Of a stretch of DNA of 64,000 nt, positions 24,319-38,252 are shown one piece after another. Made by a program: the position numbers and the translations under genes. Source of the DNA: Paralvinella palmiformis (lineage: Eukaryota > Annelida > Polychaeta > Terebellida > Alvinellidae); assembly GCA_025642065.1 (NCBI GenBank), contig JAODUP010000008.1, forward strand, positions 349,001-413,000, written 5' to 3'. Numbering within the stretch: position 1 is the stretch's first letter; each line of letters opens with the position of its first letter. The notes below the pieces were generated by a model that saw only the letters and a program-made list of their open reading frames with translations, ran no database searches and was not told where the DNA came from.

Positions 24319-27300
24319 CAGTCTGATGTCTGTTCTTTATATTAAATACTAATACTACATTTTATCAGATCATCTTTATTAGCCATTGTTTACAACCAGT
24401 TTATCTTATCTAGAGATGATACTTGGTTACTGTTTATGGTAATCAGTACTAATATTAGTTATTGGTTATCAGATGTACTCTGAGTATCGAACAAAGTTTA
24501 TGTTTGATTAAACATTACTTAATATAAAGTTATAAACAGAGTCAACAGCAGAAAAACCTCCCCTCTCGCTCTATTTGTGGGTCTCACCCCTCCTCCTCTC
24601 TCTGTATGGCTCCCCCTCTCTCTCTCTCTGTGTGTGTGTATGTGTGTGTATCTCATAATAACAATAGTAATTCAGATATAAACTGTTCAATAATATTAAT
24701 CATGCTAGTAATCCTAATAATAAACAGGAGATTTATAATTGCTTGATTCCATAAATAGTTTTTTCACAGACTGTACACAATACAGTCTGATCTCTTTATA
24801 TACATATATTAATACAATATTGATTTGTAGTTTGGGGATCGTCCTATAGTGTGATACCTGTAATATCATTTATAAAACTGAGTCAGACAGACAAACAGAC
24901 GGACGGACGGACGGACTAACTAAACTATCATACAAACATTATTGGCCTTATATTGTTGTTATGTTGGAGATTAGATACTGAATATGGCTTAATTATTACA
25001 AAACTATTGATATTACTAATGTTGACTGTCTGTGTGATATTTATGTATTACTGACAGGTTGTGTATTACAGTGAGGATGTTCTCATCCAAATAAGTTGCG
25101 TAATACGAATAATTGATTCATATCAGATAAGAGAATGCTGTGTGACTGTAACAGTGACGGTTGCAGCGATATTTATATTTGGTTATCCAGGATTAGATAG
25201 CTCTCCGCATGCTACAACTATATCATAGGTAGCAGTGTAATTGAGCTTTGTCGGCGCTGTTGTTCAGGTGTACTGTGTTGTTGTTGGTAGTTTTGCTTAC
25301 TATCCTGTCACGTCTATGTCAAGTGACGGGCGTCATTTGACATAGGCGTTGATAAATACTCGTTTCGTCTGACTCATCCAGTCAGCCGTGTATATCAGGT
25401 TATATGTCTCGATATAAACGGTATATCCCCATAGAGATGTATGACCCGAGGTAAATATGGACGTGTCAGTTTTATTGTTTTCAGAGCGTTATTTTTTTAG
25501 TCATTGTGTTTCAAATAGCAATACCTTCATAATCTGAGTGACGGAGATTGAAGCTGAGCAGCGTGATTCGATTATGGTTATAGTTAAAAAGGGTGATAAT
25601 TTTGTTGATCAGATTTGATTCGCTGCTAGCACATACGGTGATTGAAGCGGACATAATGCGTCGTGATTGTCATCATTAAATTAATGGGTTAATTTGACAG
25701 GTTTTAAATGTTTGATGGAATGAGGTTACACCGGTCCTGAGGTAGCCATTGTTACCAACAGAGATATATGTTACTAGTGAGTTATGAACTCAGGTGGTAG
25801 TGATTTGTGATCCAACGCGCTACCAGTTAGACCACGGAGGCGCCCGTTATGAATCGTTCGAGGCCAGTAGACCAGATGACCAAAGCTCAGTCACCAATCA
25901 CCCGTCTCATGAGTCGATGCAAAATAAGACACCCTAGACTATAAGATATAAAAAAAACATCAATATTTGCTCTGTTTGATATGTATGAAACATAAACAAA
26001 AAAGCTAAACAAGGGACTGATGTTTTTTTATTATAAATTCTAGTTTATTTAATTCTTAAATATATATTTTATGTAATTTAATAATCAACTATGTTTTTAT
26101 TCTGTTCTAATAAAATAAATACATTATGACAGTTATTGATATGTTTTGACAAAGTATGGTATTATTAAAACATTTTAATACATCATTAATTATGGTTAAA
26201 CGGTTCAGTTGTATTTGCGACTGATATTACCAGCTTTAGACGAGTGGCCCTCTAACAATGTTTATAATGTGGTTATACAGTTGGTCGTGGCCTACACAAA
26301 TGGTTGGAGAATAACAAGTTCATATCCAATATACAATGAGTACACAGTATCACGCAATAAGGACACAGTGACATCAACACATGATTATGGTGTTTAATTG
26401 TGCTAATATGTTAAGTTTTTGTGGGTGTTAAGCTGTTAGAAAATAAATATAACAGACATAACAGTATGATAGATTTTGGGTGACAGCCTAATAATTTTGT
26501 CAAGAAAGATGTGTTATACACAATATTGTGTATGGTGTGTGAAAAAAAACTGTTTATGGAATCAAGCAATTATAAATCTTCTTAAACAAAATACACCTGC
26601 TGCAAATTAGCATAACTATACTTTTTAATCAATAACTTTGCTCTTAATATAATACATACATCTTTGCCAGACAACAGGCGAGAGAGAGAGAGAGAGAGAG
26701 AGAGAGGTGTAGACTGAAACTCGGTTTCTACAAGTGCCAGACTTTATATTTCAGTCAGTATAATGGCTAATTTAGTGGTGACTATTTCTGGCATTCCCAA
26801 ATCAACAGTGTTTAAAATTAATAAAATAAGTTAACTGAGTTTTCTGTTGTTTTTGGTTTAGAATTTGGACAAGCTGTTGTCAGCGGACAGACAGACAGAC
26901 AGACACGTTTCATGTTAACACGAACTCTTTCAGTGGGATATCAAAGTGTCAGATATCAGAGTTTGTTGGCTATTTGATGTACAAGTTTGTGTGATTTATG
27001 CTATTTATTCTCCAACAATGTATGTAGGTAATATATTTTTTTTATTGTTAAGTATTTGACTTTCAGTTGAATGTCAGACTCACATGCCACGTAAATATTA
27101 AAATAATCGGGCACCTTTGACTGTTGCGACTAATATAGTTCAGATCAATTTACAGAGCTATTAGGTGACATTTTTTTTATTAAACTTTGGCATCGTTGAA
27201 AAGGAGAATGTTAGAAGTTTGATGTTTTTATTAGAGTGATAAATTAAATAAATATTATACATAAGGACACACGCACTCGCGCGCGCGCACGAGCATACAC

Positions 27301-28040
27301 ACACACACACACAGGCACACCTTTGGCTAATGTTTAAAATTCACATATTTCGCTTTGCTTACATTCACTGACACCATATTTGACCTTAAACCAAAATATT
27401 CCTGACCATAGATAGATCACCGATTTGGTGAACACTTTGTCAATCAGAAATTTCCTCAGCGCGTCAAGTTTCCTTGTTAAACTTAACTTGATTTAGTTGT
27501 ACTCAGGGGAAAAAATGGTGATTGTTTCTCATGACTAGCAGTCAGTCCCGATAACAAGCCGCCTTAGTATTTTACATTCAAGAAATAGCAATAAAAAACA
27601 ACCACACACTCATTCGGATCTGTTATAGATAGCATGAAAGTTGGCCATTAATTAACTGTGGCATATCTTATCACATTCCAACTACATCAGCAATAAGTGC
27701 TATCAAATACGGCGTTGTTCTCTGAAATGGGTTGATGGTGTGTGTGTGTGTGTGTGTGTTTAGAGATGTGTTTGTTATTCTGGAGAGCTTGTAGTTCTGT
27801 AGTGTATGTGATATTAGTGATGTCACGATATTGTTATTAAATCGTCAATACAACAATAGCTTTATCACAAATTTTGACGACTGCAGTATTGTTGTTATGT
27901 TGCTGTTAATTACTGCCACTAATATGATGTTTACATGGTAACCTGAAATGGTTTTATCGTGTTATACTAGATACGACAGTTAAGTTATATCTGAGTGATG
28001 TCATATCAGAAAATGAGAAATATTTGAAAAGATGATCCTA
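24319..28040. other. Intergenic stretch
   Basis: No exon is supported. It holds ct/tg tracts at 24600-24650, (GA)n at 26680-26706, (GACA)n at 26888-26905, (CA)n at 27295-27312, (TG)n at 27737-27760 and a partial SINE-A at 25781-25845. The moderately GC-rich section 25080-25720 has no obvious explanation. Confidence 0.5.
25781..25845 (-). mobile_element. Partial SINE-A (head only)
   Basis: Minus strand: gggcgcctccgtggtctaac, then tggtagcgcgttggatcaca-like sequence and a B-box region (gagttcataac). Only the tRNA-like head is left, and the body is missing. Confidence 0.6.
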
Positions 28041-28344
28041 TCAATCCAATTCTTCCAAAACTACATATTGGCTATCTGAGTGTTAGACAGCGTATCCATT
28101 TCAAGATCTTACTAACCGCTTCTGTCAATCATATGACATCTGAATATCTGTCTAAACTGGTGTTCACGAGAAGTTCAGGTCATCCACGTCAGATACCATT
28201 ACTGATGGCTGTTGTCTAAGTAATTTAGTACTCTAAATATTTTATTGGATTTTACAACTTATTTGGGATTTCACTATACAGTACCTTTCAATGGCTCCGA
28301 CTAATAATGGCGCTTTAATAAATAAACATTATTATTATTCAAAA
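28040..28344 (+). mobile_element. 3' remnant of a CR1/L2-like LINE
   Basis: The segment ttggctatctgagtgttaga, then cagcgtatccatttcaagat, matches the LINE at about 61082-61120. It ends with a ggctccgactaataatggcg motif and an aataaataaacattattatt tail like that of the 60365-61534 element. The coding frame is broken and only the last part of the ORF plus the 3' UTR remain. Confidence 0.72.
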
Positions 28345-28463
28345 TAATAGTCATATCACATGATGATTACATGTTACAAATAACTGAAATGTTTGATAAG
28401 GTTATTGGGATACTAGTATTTCTGTCTGCTGATGATAATTATAAGAACCTATCAGATCCATTA

Positions 28464-28465
<2 letters not shown>

Positions 28466-28509
<44 letters not shown>

Positions 28510-28600
28510 GCATGCATGCATGCGCGCGCACATACACACACACATACATATACACACACACACACACACAGTGCCTGCCTGCTCGCTCGCCCGTCTGTCT
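28466..28600 (+). repeat. Compound (CT)n/(CA)n/(CATG)n/(GTCT)n microsatellite
   Basis: A run of ct repeats, then gcatgcatgcatgcgcgcgc, then ca repeats and short tctg units. The ORFs on both strands here are artefacts of these repeats. Confidence 0.9.
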
Positions 28601-29089
28601 GTCTGATAGAGGAATAGAATAAGATATATGTATTTAGAATTGTATTCCATGAAGCCAGCTCCCGGAGTCATATAATGTCTTATTGCCATTATATAGTATA
28701 CTTAAGATGCCCACTTACTGTCGTACACGCTATACTGTCTCCACTGTGATAACCATCAACAGATACAGCTTATGTTATTATGGTGATAACCTCTGTATGA
28801 AGACCACCTCTATATGTCTGTATTGTGGGTGGAGTTCTTTTTGAATGACACAACCTGGCTATGATGACAACCTATATTTCTGTTGTGTGTTATAAATTTA
28901 TGCCATGTTGGATGATGCTACCTGTCTATGCTGACAACCTCTATCTGTGTTACATAAAGCTCTGCCTTAATGGATTCACCATACATATGAAAACCATCTC
29001 TATATATCTATGGTATTTTTAGTGTTCGTCCTTGATAAAAAACATAACTTAGCAATGATGACAAGAGCTGTCTGTCTTAAGAGTGGAGT

Positions 29090-29251
29090 GTCATCATGGT
29101 TCAGTTGTTAGAGTACTAGGTTGCAATCTTTCAGGTGAATTCCTATGATGTTTATTCCTGTGGTACATTGTTTCATCCACCAATAAAAGGCTTTAACCTC
29201 AGACGATCTCAATATCGTAGTTATACGGGGTAATGAGGCTAAATAGAGACC
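29090..29251 (+). mobile_element. Degenerate SINE-B copy
   Basis: Weak match to the family head (catcatggttcagttgttag, then agtactaggttgcaatcttt) with a better-preserved 3' end (taatgaggctaaatag) that runs directly into the (CTCA)n array. Confidence 0.5.
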
Positions 29252-29388
29252 ACTCACTCACTCACTCACTCACTCACTCACTCACTCACTCACTCACTCA
29301 CTCACTCACTCACTCACTCACTCACTCACTCACTCACTCACTCACTCACTCACTCACTCACTCACTCACTCACTCACTCACTCACTCA
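29252..29388 (+). repeat. (CTCA)n tetranucleotide array, about 137 bp
   Basis: An essentially perfect array of about 34 ctca units immediately following a SINE-B 3' end. Confidence 0.97.
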
Positions 29389-30004
29389 CACTTTATCTGC
29401 CTATAATGGTGTGTAATGAGATTTGACACCTGCCTATGATGACAACTTCTAGTTGTCTATATTGTGTGCTGGGTTCTGCACGGATGGATGACAACCTGGC
29501 TATGATGACCACCTTGGACTGTGTTGAAATATTGCAATATTCCCAGCTGATCAAATAACCTGTCTTAGGTGACTATTATACGTAGAGTTATGCCCTTGTA
29601 ACATTGGATGGAAGTCTGCCACCCAGACTCTCCCATATAACAACCAGTAGCCTAACTGTTACTTGGTGAGTAATTATCAGGGAATGTGCTCAGATAAAAA
29701 TATCTATTTTTGATGCCCAGTTCCTGGTACGTGGTTACCTGGCATACAGAGAGCTGTATACTAGGTCTGGCTGCTGCTGCTGTTGCTGTTGTACAGATGA
29801 TGTGATATGGTCAGTAGTCAGTCGAAGTAGGGTACACATTTTGACATATGATCTGTCTGTAAGATTGTCCAGGTCGTGTTTGTTGATAGAAGTTTTTGTT
29901 TGAGTAACTCAGTACTCAAACAGTTGGCTTTATGGGATATTAAGTCTGAATTGAGGGTGTGTCTGGTCGGAGATGGTATTGTTCCGTGTTTGGAATGATG
30001 TGGT

Positions 30005-30111
30005 TTTGGTGTGTTGTGTAATGTGTGTGTGTTGTGTTGTGTATATTGTGTAATATGTATGTAATGTGTGTGTGTTGTGTAATGTGTGTGTGTGTAATGT
30101 GTGTGTGTGTA

Positions 30112-30154
<43 letters not shown>
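30005..30154 (+). repeat. (TG)n and TGTGTAA-type repeats
   Basis: Imperfect gtgtgtaat units lead into a pure tg array of about 45 bp. Confidence 0.9.
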
Positions 30155-30155
<1 letters not shown>

Positions 30156-30561
30156 TGTCTGTAGCTGGGCAGTATGAGGCCCAGTATTATAACGTTTCCT
30201 TGCTATGAATTATTTTTTGACGCAGGTGGTTCATTGTGATCAATTAACTCGGTACCTTTTATTACTGTTGGCTGAAAGAAAATTTAATATTTCAATTGAA
30301 TGACTGCAAACTTTTCATTATCTGATAAATTTACTGTTGGATTGGTATAACTTGCGTTAAACAGACTTCTACCTAACGTGATGTTATTTTCAAGCGACCT
30401 TAATAGTTCTCATAGCATTTGTATTACTGTACAATTAAATGGTCATTTAGATTCTGTGGGTAATTGCAGAATTGTAGATTACGTTACAAATCTAGAGAAA
30501 TGGTTTTAAATCAGTCATACTATATGATGTAGGGGGGGTCACCTCTCAGGCTTATATTCGG

Positions 30562-30748
30562 GGGCGCCTCTGTGGTCTAGCGGTAGCGTGTTGGACCACA
30601 GATCACTACCACCCGTGTTCGAATCCCGGCATGGGCATATCTGAAGGTTGTTTCGTCTTTCACTCCGTCTCATTACCTTTGGAGGTCGCTCGGCCCATTT
30701 AGCCTACCTTGTGCACAAAAGTGGCCATAAAACATCAATCATCATCAT
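30562..30748 (+). mobile_element. SINE-A copy with perfect target-site duplication
   Basis: This is the best copy of the family. It has a tRNA-like head (gcgcctctgtggtctagcgg, then a B box tgttcgaatcccgg), a conserved body (ggaggtcgctcggcccattt) and a tail aacatcaatcatcatcatc. It is flanked by an identical 15-mer, ctcaggcttatattc, at 30545-30559 and 30749-30763. The flanking DNA after it (caggtgcgaccaaagtcgag, then gctaaataat) looks like SINE-B, so this is another nested insertion. Confidence 0.88.
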
Positions 30749-31254
30749 CTCAGGCTTATATTCCAGGTGCGACCAAAGTCGAGGCTAAATAATTTGACAC
30801 AACAACTCATAGTTTATAATAGATTGTGTTATAGATTGTGCAATTTTAGCTATTGTGAATGATTTATTTAACTGCTATGGACCGGATCTACATGTTAGAG
30901 TTGGCTTACTTTAAGGGCTTGGTGTATAGCCATCAGTGAACATTTTATCACACGTTTTGAATGATTTAGATTTATTTTTCAATCCGACAATCAAATGTGG
31001 CTCTCGGTAATGATCAGAATCGTGATTCAGATTATAATTTGAACAACATTTTTACCTTAATTGGTATTAATCCTGAATATTCCACATGCTTACATCACTG
31101 TAGTGTCATCATAACACGGCTTACTACTGTTATTTCAGACCGATCAATGATGTGTTACGTCATGACGAGTACTGTACCATTAATATACAGTTAACAATTG
31201 ATTATTGTTCAATTGCATTAAATATCTGTGTGATCTATTGTCCATGGGAAGGTC

Positions 31255-31600
31255 ATCACCAAATCTGAGGTCATCCAATCAGTTCCTACTATAAGTGTCT
31301 GTGTCTCCACTCAGTTCAAGTAACAATTGTAGATTCAGCATACCAGGTCCACTTTGTATAATAGCTTGCTCTATAGGGGACAAGTAGTACAGCTTTTGAA
31401 AATGTTAAAGGTGTTCTCAAGATTCACTTAGTTAATCTCGCTTTTTCCGGTAAATTAAATCAACCCATAACCATTTCTAACTCTTTTAGGCACTTTTATT
31501 GTGACTTCAATACGTATAGCGCTTTTGAAGAGCCCGAGTTACTGACAGCCAGCACTTTTAAGTTAAGTAAAGATTATTATTGTTATTTATATAACATTTC
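31255..31600 (+). mobile_element. 3' remnant of a CR1/L2-like LINE next to the EHBP1 first coding exon
   Basis: ctgaggtcatccaatcagtt, then the following cagtgtctc-like and actttgtataatag motifs, align in order with 61208-61310 of the plus-strand LINE. It ends in agattattattgttatttat, a typical tail of this family. The tail lies only about 15 bases upstream of the splice acceptor at 31609. Confidence 0.6.
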
Positions 31601-31609
31601 TCATTTCAG

Positions 31610-33512
31610 ATAGCAATACCAACCCTGTTAGCTGTTGAGTAAAAGTTGAGAAGAGGGCTGTAGAGAAAAAAAAAAGTTATGGTTGTGTGACTGGTCCAGA
31701 ACACTATCCAAGATTGACCAGGATCAGCCAGAGATCAGAGGATGAGTGTCTGGAAGAGATTACAGAGAGTTGGCAAGAGGGCTGCTAAGTTCCAGTTTAC
31801 TGCCTCTTATCAAGAGCTGACTGTGGATGTAACCAAAAAATGGTACGTCGGCGTGTGTTTTCTTTATTGTGTGTGTGTGTTTGTGTCACGGTGTGTGTAC
31901 AAATTGTGATTACAGCATTTTGTATTAATGTTTTAAGTGGCCTGAGCAGACGATATATTTTCCATTCACCAGATGGCGCATTGAACTAATATACATTTCT
32001 GTTCCCCAGGTGGCAGCTCATGTCTGTATTAGAGCTATTTTTCGTACCCCGTTTGGAGCTCATTACACTAGTGCATGCACAACCCTTCTTGTGTAACTAT
32101 TTAATTGACAACCAATTAGTAATTTTGTGACCGGTGTAATATACCTAATGCACATCCTGTTTTTCTCCATCCAGGATATTTCAGCCTAAAATTAAATCGA
32201 TAATTCTGACATCATGTTTTGAGGTCAATGGCTGATGGTGAATTAAAACAAAATTGGATTATGCATCACATGAAAAGCAAGATGAAGCAGTATTTATTTT
32301 TGTGAAAGATTTATTTTGTATTGCCTTATCTATGTTTGTCAAAGAGTGAGTACGTTATCTGCTGGTGACCTTGTCACCTGATATTATGACCGCTCTGGGG
32401 ACTTAAAACATCCATGTAGGACTAAGTGTCTTTCCTGTTTGCATGTTTCCTCCTGGTATGGATCCAGACCATCTGGCGCTATCATCAAATCCCAAGGGAG
32501 CATACTGTCTGAGGATGCCCCTCTTTGGATACATTATCAACAAAGTTTTGTCTTGTTCTGCTAAGTGCTGATTAAATGCATAGAGTTTGTGAATTTGAAG
32601 TATCTGACCTTACCAATGAGTCACCATAATTCACTTAGGATTATAATTACAGTAAGCCTGTCCTTACTATCTGCTGTCTTAAGAGAGCACTGATTTGGAC
32701 AGGTTTCTAAAATGGTGTTAAAAACTAGAATCTGTCATTGGCAGACCACCTTTGTCTAAGATAGGCATTGTGGTACAACATTATACCAGGCTTTCTATTC
32801 TAGATTTCTGTTTTAGATGGTAATATTGGTGTCTGTAGTGGTGTATTGGTACAGATAATAAAAATAGTTATTACATTATGTGAATACTTTATCAGGGTAT
32901 TGCATTCAGATTAGTGACCCTTCTTATTAAGAAGTGATTTCTTGGTGGTCTTTAAGTCAACATGTAACATCAGTGTGTGTGTGTGTGTCTGTGTTATGGC
33001 CAATTTAAGCAGGCTGTTGTATAATTAGCCACCCGGTGATATTAACACATAGCCACCCTATTGCTATACCTGGGACTCTATAATGAATCCATCAGCCATA
33101 GTTGCATGCCACCTTACACTTAGCTAACACTGTAGATGTGAGCTGCCCCTCGCTCTGGTTTAAGACTATGCCACGTTATCAATTATGTATCATAATGTTA
33201 CCATTAAGGTGTGTTCAGTTGGAGTAAATTTTCTTCCGGCTAATTCGCCTGCTGTCTCTTGACCAATGGCTTCCGTTACCAAAACGTCTACTTGTGTGTC
33301 TGACTGACACGTGCGATTAGTTGTAATGTTTGGTGTTAGCAGCATTGCCGCTCTGTAAAAAGTCATACAGAATAGAGATATACCATCTAGCTCTTAACGT
33401 TCACTTGTTTTGGACATTATGATTCGTCAGGAAGCCACCCCCCTGAATCTATCTCTCTATCTGACATCTATGTAGTATGTGTCTGTCTGTCTATCTCTCT
33501 CTCTCACTCTCT

Positions 33513-33543
<31 letters not shown>

Positions 33544-36516
33544 CATTCGCCTAGTTGTCTACCCGTGTGTGTGTGTGAGATAAATTAATTCTTATCTTTG
33601 TATCATACTACTACTATCAAATATTATTAAACTTCCAGCACTAAATGGTTTCAGCTGCCGATTTTAAACAGAATCCTCGTAATCGTTTGAGACAGTTTTA
33701 AAAATAAATTACTATGATGACTCAAAGAATGATTTCCATATCAAAGTATTCTAACTGGACTGTTAAATTTCTGGCCCCAAAAGAAACAAATAGGCATAAT
33801 TTTTTCAGTTGTAAATAAATGTTTGATGCCATTAATTTCTTCTTAAAGGAATGAGTGATTCTTGTTTAGCTTTGGCACTTAGAGTCAGTGGAAATATATG
33901 GTTGAGGATTCATTCCCTAAATAAATGAACTGATCAGAGTAAACATCTGACAGACACGGGAAATGCTAGAATTTGAGCCTGAGACACGAAGATCTGCACT
34001 ACACTGTGTTACCAAACTGCACTTGTGGGAACATCTAATTTTATCAAGGGATAGCCCATCAGTTTCTAAAATGAAGATTTGTTTCAATTATCTAAACAGT
34101 CCATATTCCAGGTCAGAATGTCTTATAAGAGCATCGTGATTTACATTGATTGCTATTTATGGCACATCTTATCAGTGATGGAATAGATACTGTCAGTTGA
34201 GAGAGACAATAAATATATTTTCTGGGAAGAGAATTAGTTCTCTGATATGGCAATGTTTTGTTATATAAACAAATCTATTTAACTGATATAACAGTGTTTA
34301 GTTACTACTCATGTGATGTCAATTTTCCTTTTTATATTGTGCGATTTATTGACAGTAATATTTTGTGATTTGATCAAATGCTTTATGGAGAATATCATAT
34401 TGTTTTACCAGTATATGGCACGGTGTGTATTCAGCATGTGGTATGGTTTTAATGAGCGTGTAATATAACTTTATTCATTGTGTGGCATGGTTTTCACAAA
34501 AGTGTGCAGTACTGTTTTATTCAGTATGATACCATTTCACTGAGTCAGAGTGTAACGTATCATATCGTTTCAGTGAGTCCATGATACTTTTTCAGTTGGT
34601 GTATGATGATGTTTCATAGAGCATTTGTTTGGTGTGTTTTCTGTTCGGTGAGATTTAATCTGTTATCAGAGTAACATATGTTTGTTGTAGAAAATGTTTG
34701 CCTTCTCTTGGCCCGCTGTTCTGAACTCTCTGGATGATTGATGTTTTACGGCAAATTTTTGTGCACATTGTAGGCTAAATGGGCTGAGTGACCTCCAAAG
34801 GTAATGAAGCAATGTTAAAGATGAAACAGCCTTCAGAAATGCCCATACCGAGATTCAAACTCAGGTGGTTAGTGATCTAGGATCCAACAAGCTACCAGTT
34901 GGACCACAGAGGTGGTCCCTCTAAACTCTCTGGATGAAATAACAATATGGTCTAGGTTTTATCAGATATTTGATGTTTCAGCCATCAGCAAAAAGTAGCC
35001 TCTCGCCCATATGTCAATAAAGACTTCAATAATGATAATAATGATAATAATATTATTATTATTTAATAAAGAACCATTCAAAAGCCAGTTATTGTGATAT
35101 CCCAATATGATGCATCATGCATGTAAAACCGAATAAGAAATTTGAACAATTAATTTCGTTTACTGGCTGAAGTAAGATTGATTATAATTAGTCTACCACT
35201 ATCTAATACTGTTTTTAGTTCGATGTTTCTTGGTGTCCTCATATAGGTCAGCGATCCATGATAATCTGTATCAACCAATGAGGGATTGATCTTTTGGCTG
35301 AATCAGCCAATCAGATTTTTAAACATTGTCTGGGATATGGTACGATTTGTATCTATATTAATATTATTATCCTGTTGTTCTTATCGACCAGCATATCTAA
35401 TAATTATAGATCCCGTTCTGCTCCAGACAGAACACCCCAGTTACGGTCATAATCCAGATGATCTGATCTCTCGTCAGCACAACCAATGTTATGATTACTG
35501 AAATTTAGAAGCGACCCCTCTCCCTCTCCCAAACCCCACTGAACACTTTTGTTATCCCACTGATTTGTTGGTGGATTTTTCGTTGAGATTTATGTGGTAT
35601 GTTTCCATTATTTGGCTAAAAGTGGTCAAACTATATTTGACAGATTTATTTCAAGTCTGTTATTCATATGTGGTTCTGCCAGACTTGTTTTCCGGTGATT
35701 CTTCGCTGCGATATGCGGCTCGTAAATTTTCGTATCATTTCTAATATATTGTATAAGATGATTAAGTTCCGTTATCAGACTGTCGTGCTGTCTTGTGTGT
35801 TGTCATTACGTCGCGAAAAGGTCAGGGTTGCTGGGCGAAGGTCGTGAATTGTGGGGGTCGGGGGAGGGGGGCGCTGTTTGGTGGGTGGATTGAGAGTGTA
35901 CTGTTTTGGGTAGTCTCTCAATAACTAAGATTTATTGATAATGGGAAGTCGTCCGATTTGGTAGATAAAGGCCGAGAAGCGAAAGTGGGATCAAACAGTG
36001 AGTAGATTTATTGGGAAATCTACATGGTGTTAGAAGGACTGTCGGTGTGTGTTTACTACCCTCATTCAGTTGTGTGTTGGTCAATCTGTGTTCTAATATA
36101 CTGTGATCGGTGATAGTAGATACTGTGTAGTCAGTACTCGGGGGGGGGGGGGTTACATTTCGGTGACGGGATAGAGAAACAGATAGCTAGATCAGGAGAG
36201 CCAGAGGATGGGGTGTCTGGATCTGGCTGTAGATGGATAAGCTGCGAGATGGATCAATCAGTTGATTAATCAGTCCATTGGTGGGTCTATCGTTCATTTA
36301 TTCAGTCAGTTAGTCGGTCATCAGTCAGTCGACAGGTGGGCTAATCATTTAAATGTGAACAGATAGATCATTAGATTGATGGAACAGTATCGGCTGATTA
36401 TTGATCAGTTGGTGGATCCAGGTGAATTCACTCACTGATCAATAATCAGTCAGTGGATTAGGCTGGATCGTTTGTCTGGAGTGATGGATGGGTTCGATAC
36501 AAAGTTAACTATTTAT

Positions 36517-36548
<32 letters not shown>

Positions 36549-36661
36549 GTGAATGGTCAATCAGTCAGTCAGAGAAGGGTCTGCCGGATAGATGCACGCT
36601 CGTTGGTCACTGTTATGTACACGTCAGGTGACCTATAACCTCTATCGACCTCACGCACACA

Positions 36662-36697
<36 letters not shown>

Positions 36698-36730
36698 CAC
36701 CCTCCGCCCTCCCTCCCTCCACACACCAAT

Positions 36731-36762
<32 letters not shown>

Positions 36763-37547
36763 TCTCCACAGCCAGCACACCAGACTCGTTTTCAAGATAT
36801 TAATTGTAGTCATTGAGCATCAGCTTATAACTCGGACCGATGTAGCCATATCTACGATCAACTTGTAATTGTTACAGTTTATCGTTTGATTGAGCGTCGC
36901 TCTAGGCTTATATATTAAATGATAGGTTGTCACTGTATCAGTACCACTGACGGAACCATACCCGTGACGCCCCCTCCAACACCCTGGAGCTAGGATCAAC
37001 AGACATTCTCGGGGACTCTCTCGGCTCATGTCAGCTCGTCTGACCGACAACAAAGCCTGCCGTCAGATGGAGGTAGCCACTCGTAGACTGATCCCCAAAT
37101 GGCATTCAAATTAGGAGTCATTAGTTTTTGGGGACGACCATTGTCACTCGTTGGCCAATTAGTTCGGCAATTAGCCTCGACAAAACCGTCGGCTCGGGTA
37201 TCAGTTACAGTCGTGGAATGATGGGGTCGTGTCTCCGATCATCGAGATGTCCTCGAGACTAACTCTAACCCCCTCCCTCCCTCCGGTTTATTATCCGCTG
37301 CCGCTTCTGACACGGAGGAGGTCACGGTTCGCCGATTGGGTACGGTCACGCCCCCTGGCGTGGTTTACTGGATGGTACGTCGTGACCGATCTCGTGTCAC
37401 CGTTCTGACGATCTCGTCCCCTCTCTGACTGTTGTTGTGTTGTGTAAGCCATTGTCTCTTTCTCTCTGTCTCTGTTTAGATCCGACTTTCCCCTCCATTA
37501 CCGTGGCTCTTTGTCGACAGATCAAAGAAGCCCGGCGTGGGAGGGGG

Positions 37548-37594
<47 letters not shown>

Positions 37595-38193
37595 GGGGGG
37601 GGTGAGAAAGTTTCTGAAAAGAAAGGGACTGCGTGTCAGAGCCATCTCCCCCGTTTAGGTATCTCTATATCGGGGTGATGTCATCACGATGGGTTCACAC
37701 GGATGATCAGTGATGGCGTGGCTTCCTCACGTGATGGCTGCTCTTCGATCGTTATCTTAAACGAGTCGGGAGTGGCTGACACATTTGAGCGTGATGATGA
37801 TGACGACTTGTGTGTGTGTGTGTGTGTGTGTGTCTATGGACGAGTGTGGCCGTCGCTGACGGGCGACATAAGCGGAGATTTGTCACACCAGTTCGGAAAC
37901 TGTTATTGAAATGTATATGAGATTTGCCGAGTAAATCTGCTTATCTCTCTCTCTCTCTCTGTGTGTGTTTGTGTGTCAGTCAGCGTGTTTGTGTTTCTAT
38001 TACTTAGGTTAATACCTACAAGGTGTGCCGGCGATATTGTCCCTGTAACAACACCATCGGTGAGATATAAGCAGATTATATAGGATGTGTTGTGAGCGTG
38101 TTTAATTGTCTGAGCCAGGTTTCACGTATTTGGTTACTTCTGATTGGCTTTGACGAGAAGCCCCATTCACACCTAGCCTCGTTCATAACGCTG

Positions 38194-38252
<59 letters not shown>

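Noticed and set aside
28371..28689. Overlapping ORFs on both strands
   Set aside because: They translate (CT)n, (CA)n and (TCTG)n microsatellites into Ser-Leu, Thr-His and Cys-Val repeats.
30562..30640. Possible tRNA gene (A and B boxes)
   Set aside because: The head lacks a full cloverleaf and is joined to the SINE-A body and tail, with target duplications around the unit.
36569..36816. Three overlapping ORFs around 36.6-36.8 kb
   Set aside because: They arise from (CGCA)n and (CA)n tracts open in several frames.
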